A stretch of DNA of 9,930 nt from an uncultured bacterium (lineage in GTDB: Bacteria; Bacillota; Clostridia; Lachnospirales; Lachnospiraceae): the NCBI GenBank assembly GCA_947088515.1, contig CAMUHA010000128.1:1-9930 (forward strand), read 5' to 3'. The notes below the pieces were generated by a model. That model worked only from the letters and a program-made list of their open reading frames with translations, was not told where the DNA came from and ran no database searches. The translations under genes were made by a program, and so were the position numbers. This document shows positions 6,853 through 9,930 of the stretch, in pieces. Positions within the stretch are counted from its first letter, which is position 1. Every line of letters begins with the position of its first letter.

Positions 6853-7656
6853 ATGTTAAGAGAAATTACACTTGGGCAATATTATCAGACGGACTCCATA
6901 ATACACAGGCTGGACCCCCGTGTAAAGCTGGTAACAACTATTTGCTATATTATTTCACTTTTTATTGTGGACAATCTTGTAGGCTATCTGATAGCTGGTC
7001 TTTTTCTTGCACTGGTAATTAAATTGTCAAAAGTTCCGCCGCGTTTTATTGTAAGAGGGATGAAATCTATTTTATTTCTGCTGATTATCGCAGTGGTTTT
7101 TAACCTCTTTCTGACACCAGGAGAAGAAATTTTTACTTTCTGGAAGCTGAAAATTACAAAGGAAGGAATAAGGCTGGCCGCATTTATGGCCATCAGACTT
7201 GTTTTCCTTATTATGGGTTCGTCTGTCATGACATTGACAACCACTCCCAATAACCTGACAGATGGAATGGAAAAGCTTCTTGGCCCTTTAAGAAGGTTGA
7301 AAGTTCCGGTTCATGAAATTGCAATGATGATGTCGATTGCTCTTAGGTTTATTCCGATTTTGCTGGAGGAAACAGATAAAATTATGAAGGCACAGATTGC
7401 AAGAGGCGCTGATTTTGAAAGCGGAAATCTGATAAAGAAAGCAAAAAGTCTGGTGCCGCTTTTGGTGCCATTGTTTATCTCCGCATTCCGGCGGGCCAAT
7501 GACCTGGCAATGGCAATGGAAGCAAGGTGTTACAGAGGCGGCGAACACCGCACCAAAATGAAACCTCTTATCTATAAGAAAAGGGATGGGCTTGCGTATG
7601 GAACAGTAGCCTGCTATCTGGTTCTTTGTGTGCTCTTTGGAAAGATTTTGTTATGA
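6853..7656 (+). CDS. ecfT: ECF transporter transmembrane T component
   Basis: EcfT is the membrane scaffold that joins the two ATPases to an interchangeable substrate-binding S protein. The 267-residue protein begins with the family's GQYYQTDSIIHRLDPRVKL (8-26). Several membrane helices follow, at about 27-58, 70-88, 108-128 and a last one at 246-264. The coupling region carries the two short arginine motifs: ARG at 183-185 (AQIARGAD) and EARCYRG at 223-229. In characterised EcfT proteins these dock into the ATPase grooves. Start ATG 6853 has GGAGA at 6842-6846. The 70-base gap after ecfA2 holds only a minor GCCAAA/TTTGGC dyad (6796-6808). Its stop overlaps the truA start. No S component is encoded nearby, as expected for a shared (group II) module. 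Confidence 0.95.
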   Translation: MLREITLGQYYQTDSIIHRLDPRVKLVTTICYIISLFIVDNLVGYLIAGLFLALVIKLSKVPPRFIVRGMKSILFLLIIAVVFNLFLTPGEEIFTFWKLKITKEGIRLAAFMAIRLVFLIMGSSVMTLTTTPNNLTDGMEKLLGPLRRLKVPVHEIAMMMSIALRFIPILLEETDKIMKAQIARGADFESGNLIKKAKSLVPLLVPLFISAFRRANDLAMAMEARCYRGGEHRTKMKPLIYKKRDGLAYGTVACYLVLCVLFGKILL

Positions 7657-8390
7657 GACGGATAAAACTTGTGGTTGCCTATGACGGAACTGCCTATCAG
7701 GGATGGCAGGTACAGCCAGGAGCACCTACCATAGAAGGCGAGCTGAACAAAGCATTAACCAACCTTTTAAAAGAGGATATAAAGGTGATTGGGGCAAGCC
7801 GGACTGATTCCGGTGTTCATGCTCTTTGCAATGTGGCTGTGTTTGATACCAGTACACGTATTCCCGCAGAAAAAATTCCTTATGCCCTGAACCGATACCT
7901 GCCAGAAGATATTAAAATCCAAAACTCACTGGAGGTGGCGGCAGATTTTCATCCCCGGCGCTGTAATAGCCGGAAAACGTATGAATACAGAATACTAAAC
8001 CGGGAATTTTCACTTCCTACCAAACGTCTGTATGCACATTTTACCTATGTGCCTTTGGATGTGGAAAAAATGAAACAGGCAGCTCTGTTTCTTTTAGGGG
8101 AACATGACTTTAAAAGCTTTTGCTCTGTGGCATCAATGGCTGAAACCACGGTAAGAACTGTGTATCAGCTGACGGTGGAAAAGCTGGAGGATGAAATTGT
8201 AATACGGATAAGCGGCAGCGGATTTCTTTACAATATGGTTAGAATTATAGTGGGAACATTGATGGAAGTCGGTCGGGGGAATCTTATACCGGAACAGATG
8301 GCAGAAATCCTTGAGGCAAAAGACCGACAGGCGGCAGGCCCCACGGCTCCGGCGAATGGACTGACTTTAGTAAAATATGAATTTCTTTAA
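7653..8390 (+). CDS. truA: tRNA pseudouridine(38-40) synthase
   Basis: TruA converts uridines 38, 39 and 40 in the tRNA anticodon stem to pseudouridine. The 245-residue protein has catalytic D52 in GASRTDSGVHA (47-57), equivalent to D60 of E. coli. It also has the N-terminal VAYDGTAYQGWQ, the central HDFKSFCS and GFLYNMVRIIVGTL, and the C-terminal GPTAPANGLTLVKYEF. I chose ATG 7653, not the in-frame GTG at 7626, because MRRIKLVVAYDG is the normal TruA start. That ATG overlaps the ecfT stop as ATGA (7653-7656), an arrangement for translational coupling. The ecfT-truA junction is conserved across Firmicutes though the functions are unrelated. No terminator is visible after the stop, so some read-through into rplM is possible. 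Confidence 0.96.
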   Translation: MRRIKLVVAYDGTAYQGWQVQPGAPTIEGELNKALTNLLKEDIKVIGASRTDSGVHALCNVAVFDTSTRIPAEKIPYALNRYLPEDIKIQNSLEVAADFHPRRCNSRKTYEYRILNREFSLPTKRLYAHFTYVPLDVEKMKQAALFLLGEHDFKSFCSVASMAETTVRTVYQLTVEKLEDEIVIRISGSGFLYNMVRIIVGTLMEVGRGNLIPEQMAEILEAKDRQAAGPTAPANGLTLVKYEFL

Positions 8391-8434
8391 ACAGATAAAG
8401 CTGCATATAATAGTAAAATCCGGTAAAATTATAG

Positions 8435-8463
8435 TTGACACACACGGAACCGTATAATATAAT
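8435..8463 (+). promoter_or_regulatory. near-consensus promoter of the rplM-rpsI operon
   Basis: TTGACA (8435-8440) and TATAAT (8458-8463) are separated by exactly 17 bases, a perfect sigma-A promoter. An A+T-rich stretch (8393-8434) lies upstream and could act as an UP element. A start near 8470 gives an untranslated leader of about 350 bases. Confidence 0.9.
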
Positions 8464-8469
8464 TATCCA

Positions 8470-8822
8470 GTGTGACAAAGTGTGAAAATGAACCCAAAGA
8501 GGTAAAGAAAGCTGCTTAGAGTTTATTGGATTTTGCATTTTGCTGCATATACCGTTGTTGATACAGTGTCTGAAAGTTTTAAATCAGATGATACTGAAAA
8601 AGCAAAGGTGACGGTATACATGGAATTAGTTTGTTAATGCTTTATCTGATAAATATTTGTATGTGTTTGACAAAGTTTATCTATCCCTAGATAAGGCATT
8701 ATAAATAGAATATCCGGTAGTCTTTAGACGGCTATGGCGGCCCGGACATCTGCCACTGTTTAATAGAATGCTGGAAGCAGGTTATGTGTACTACACATAT
8801 AAAATATAACGGAGGTAATATC
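8470..8822 (+). promoter_or_regulatory. long structured 5' leader of rplM (candidate L13 leader)
   Basis: The 432 bases between truA and rplM hold no gene but several long pairings. (1) 8548-8618: TATACCGT pairs with ACGGTATA, and inside it CAGT/ACTG (8564-8567/8593-8596) and TCTGA/TCAGA (8569-8573/8584-8588). (2) 8635-8701: TAATGCTTTATCT pairs with AGATAAGGCATTA (13 bp, one G-U). It is extended by GATAAA/TTTATC (8648-8653/8676-8681) and TTTGT/ACAAA (8656-8660/8670-8674) around a nine-base loop. (3) A competing hairpin, TTATCTA/TAGATAA (8677-8683/8688-8694), uses strands of both earlier helices. (4) TCCGG/CCGGA (8713-8717/8742-8746). (5) TATGTGT/ACACATA (8783-8789/8793-8799), 11 bases before the GGAGG site. 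L13 leaders are known upstream of rplM in low-GC Gram-positives, usually with a terminator; none with a U tract is visible here. Confidence 0.6.
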
Positions 8823-9251
8823 ATGAAAACATTTATGGCTAGTCCTGCTACAATTGAAAGAAAATGGTATGTGGTAGATGCTGCAAATAAGACATTGGGA
8901 CGTTTGGCTTCAGAAGTGGCTAAAGTTTTAAGAGGTAAAAATAAGGTGATTTTCACGCCTCACATGGATACCGGCGATTTTGTGATCGTGGTAAACGCCG
9001 ATAAGGTAAAGGTGACAGGTAAAAAATTAGATCAGAAAATATATTATCATCATTCAGGGTACGTTGGCGGTTTAAAGGAAACCACGCTGCGTGAAATGAT
9101 GGCTAAGAAGCCTGAAAAGGTAGTAGAGCTTGCCATAAAAGGTATGCTTCCCAAAGGACCTTTAGGAAGAGAGATGTATAGAAAACTTCATGTTTATGCA
9201 GGTCCTGAGCATCCTCATGCGGCTCAGAAGCCCGAAGAATTAACATTTTAA
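8823..9251 (+). CDS. rplM: 50S ribosomal protein L13
   Basis: L13 is an early assembly protein of the 50S subunit and represses its own mRNA in some bacteria. The 142-residue product is full length, with RKWYVVDAANKTLGRLASEVA (residues 13-33, minus its ends), the loop KVKVTGKKLDQKIYYHHSGYVGGLK, AIKGMLPKGPLGR and the C-terminal LHVYAGPEHPHAAQKPE. I chose ATG 8823 because GGAGG (8811-8815) is spaced seven bases before it and MKTFMASPATIERKW is the usual beginning. The in-frame ATG at 8784 lies inside a hairpin and would add 13 unrelated residues. rpsI follows after 25 bases. Confidence 0.98.
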   Translation: MKTFMASPATIERKWYVVDAANKTLGRLASEVAKVLRGKNKVIFTPHMDTGDFVIVVNADKVKVTGKKLDQKIYYHHSGYVGGLKETTLREMMAKKPEKVVELAIKGMLPKGPLGREMYRKLHVYAGPEHPHAAQKPEELTF

Positions 9252-9276
9252 AAGGGACTGAAAGGAGAAAATGAAA

Positions 9277-9672
9277 ATGGCGAAAGCAGCAAGATTCTAC
9301 GGAACAGGCAGAAGGAAAAAATCAATTGCCAGAGTATATTTAATGCCTGGTAAAGGTGAGATTACAATTAATAAAAGGTCTATAGATGAATATTTTGGAT
9401 TGGAAACTTTGAAGGTTATCGTTCGTCAGCCTATGGCTGCTACTGATACCGTTGATAAATATGACGTACTTGTAAATGTACGCGGCGGCGGTTATACAGG
9501 TCAGGCTGGTGCAATCAGACATGGCATCTCCAGAGCGCTTCTCCAGGTGGATGCAGACTACAGACCAGTTCTTAAGAAAGCAGGTTTCTTAACCAGAGAC
9601 CCACGTGCGAAAGAGAGAAAGAAATACGGACTCAAGGCAGCACGTCGTGCTCCGCAGTTCAGCAAGAGATAA
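9277..9672 (+). CDS. rpsI: 30S ribosomal protein S9
   Basis: S9 is a 30S head protein whose C-terminal tail reaches the P-site tRNA. The product is 131 residues with the opening RFYGTGRRKKSIARVYL, the central NVRGGGYTGQAGAIRHGISRAL (split by no gap) and the conserved basic tail KAARRAPQFSKR ending in the tRNA-contacting arginine. Two in-frame ATGs lie at 9271 and 9277. AAGGAG (9262-9267) is only three bases from the first but nine from the second, and MAKAARFYGTGRR resembles other S9 starts, so I chose 9277. The gene is intact to its TAA and closes the rplM-rpsI operon before a strong terminator. Confidence 0.97.
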   Translation: MAKAARFYGTGRRKKSIARVYLMPGKGEITINKRSIDEYFGLETLKVIVRQPMAATDTVDKYDVLVNVRGGGYTGQAGAIRHGISRALLQVDADYRPVLKKAGFLTRDPRAKERKKYGLKAARRAPQFSKR

Positions 9673-9697
9673 TTACAGGAAGAATAATGAAATTAGC

Positions 9698-9737
9698 AAA
9701 ACCCTTGAAAGTCCAGTATTTTCAAGGGTTTTCTTTA
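9698..9737 (+). terminator. intrinsic terminator after rpsI
   Basis: AAAACCCTTGAAA (9698-9710) pairs perfectly with TTTCAAGGGTTTT (9720-9732) over 13 bp around a nine-base loop. The 3' arm ends in TTTT, continuing as CTTTAT. It begins 25 bases after the rpsI stop. The A run on the 5' side means it could also stop transcription coming from the right. Confidence 0.92.
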
Positions 9738-9785
9738 TGCTTGTGTTTTCTGAAATTGTAGTAAAAAGTGATGAATTTTGAAGCG

Positions 9786-9818
9786 TAGCACACACATAGC
9801 ACACAAGTAGCACACAAA
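9786..9818. repeat. three tandem 11-bp repeats
   Basis: TAGCACACACA (9786-9796), TAGCACACAAG (9797-9807) and TAGCACACAAA (9808-9818) follow one another with no spacer. The first nine bases are identical in all three. The 11-bp period is close to one helical turn, so the copies face the same side of the DNA, as in iterons or arm-type recombinase sites. They lie 17 bases before the -35 box of the next promoter. Their role is unknown. Confidence 0.8.
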
Positions 9819-9834
9819 CGAGAGCGTAAAAACC

Positions 9835-9863
9835 TTGTGTCTTGCGTAAGACTTTTGTATAAT
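9835..9863 (+). promoter_or_regulatory. candidate promoter with a dyad in its spacer
   Basis: TTGTGT (9835-9840) and TATAAT (9858-9863) are 17 bases apart. A perfect 5-bp dyad, GTCTT-GCGT-AAGAC (9839-9852), overlaps the end of the -35 box and fills most of the spacer, a place where a repressor would block RNA polymerase. It would drive the gene beginning at 9893 with a short leader. Confidence 0.6.
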
Positions 9864-9892
9864 GCGGTTATCAAAGAAAAGGCGGTGTTTTC

Positions 9893-9930
9893 ATGGACAG
9901 AACAGCGTATAAGAACCGGCATATCAAAGA
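9893..9930 (+). CDS. start of an unidentified gene, cut by the window end
   Basis: Only twelve codons and two bases are present: MDRTAYKNRHIK. The start is supported by a purine-rich AAAAGGCGG (9877-9885) at suitable spacing and by the promoter about 30 bases upstream. The basic, Tyr-Lys-Asn opening resembles the first residues of small Arc-like ribbon-helix-helix proteins often found in prophages and integrative elements of Clostridia (openings such as KxAYxxxxxKE). That is a memory-based hint from a very short fragment and not an identification. Confidence 0.5.
   Translation, partial: MDRTAYKNRHIK

Noticed and set aside
7626..7652. GTG start for truA nine codons upstream
   Set aside because: The ATGA overlap start gives the standard TruA N-terminus.
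8667..8693. TTGACA followed by TAGATA as a second rplM promoter
   Set aside because: The spacing is 15 bases with a poor -10, and the bases are accounted for by the RNA helices of the leader. The perfect promoter at 8435-8463 explains expression better.
8784..8822. Upstream ATG as the start of rplM
   Set aside because: It lies inside the TATGTGT/ACACATA hairpin, lacks a ribosome binding site, and adds 13 residues not typical of L13.
9271..9276. First ATG as the rpsI start
   Set aside because: It is only three bases after AAGGAG; the second ATG has proper spacing.
9786..9818. CRISPR array
   Set aside because: The units are 11 bp, directly abutting, with no spacers and only three copies.
9842..9863. 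TTGCGT with TATAAT as the promoter boxes
   Set aside because: The spacing is only 10 bases; TTGTGT at 9835 gives 17.

Overview
The window looks like chromosomal DNA from a low-GC Gram-positive bacterium. The best guess is a Lachnospiraceae-type Clostridia (Clostridium cluster XIVa). Three things point there: strong GGAGG-type ribosome binding sites, AGA-rich arginine coding in A+T-rich genes, and the proteins themselves, namely a zinc-free S4 and an L17 with a long internal insertion. The gene order rpsM-rpsK-rpsD-rpoA-rplQ, then ecfA1-ecfA2-ecfT-truA-rplM-rpsI, is the well-known Firmicutes arrangement, as in Bacillus subtilis. The species is an inference from family resemblance, not from a search.

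Bases 1-3277 are the tail of the large ribosomal protein operon. It holds the end of S13, then S11, S4, the RNA polymerase alpha subunit and L17, all on the + strand, closed by a clear intrinsic terminator. The rpsK-rpsD gap carries several hairpins next to the S4 ribosome binding site and is a candidate S4 autoregulatory leader. A strong 14-bp hairpin without a U tract precedes rpoA.

Bases 3278-5079 interrupt the conserved order. They hold an unrecognised small membrane protein on the + strand and, convergent with it, a membrane-anchored M15-family D,D-carboxypeptidase-like protein on the - strand. A divergent promoter region follows.

Bases 5080-8390 are the energy-coupling module of ECF vitamin/metal transporters (two ATPases and the T component) coupled by an ATGA overlap to truA, a tRNA pseudouridine synthase. 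No substrate-binding S component is in the window, which fits a shared module serving S proteins encoded elsewhere.

Bases 8391-9737 are the rplM-rpsI operon (L13, S9). It has a near-consensus promoter, a leader of about 350 nt with long complementary arms and at least two mutually exclusive pairings, and a textbook terminator after rpsI. After that terminator (9738-9930) the character changes: three tandem 11-bp repeats, a promoter with a dyad in its spacer, and the first 12 codons of another gene. This may be the edge of an accessory element, but the window ends too soon to tell.

Most of the window is core housekeeping DNA. I see no convincing evidence of an undescribed multi-gene system. 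The parts most worth a second look are the rplM leader, the rpsD leader and the repeat-bearing right edge.
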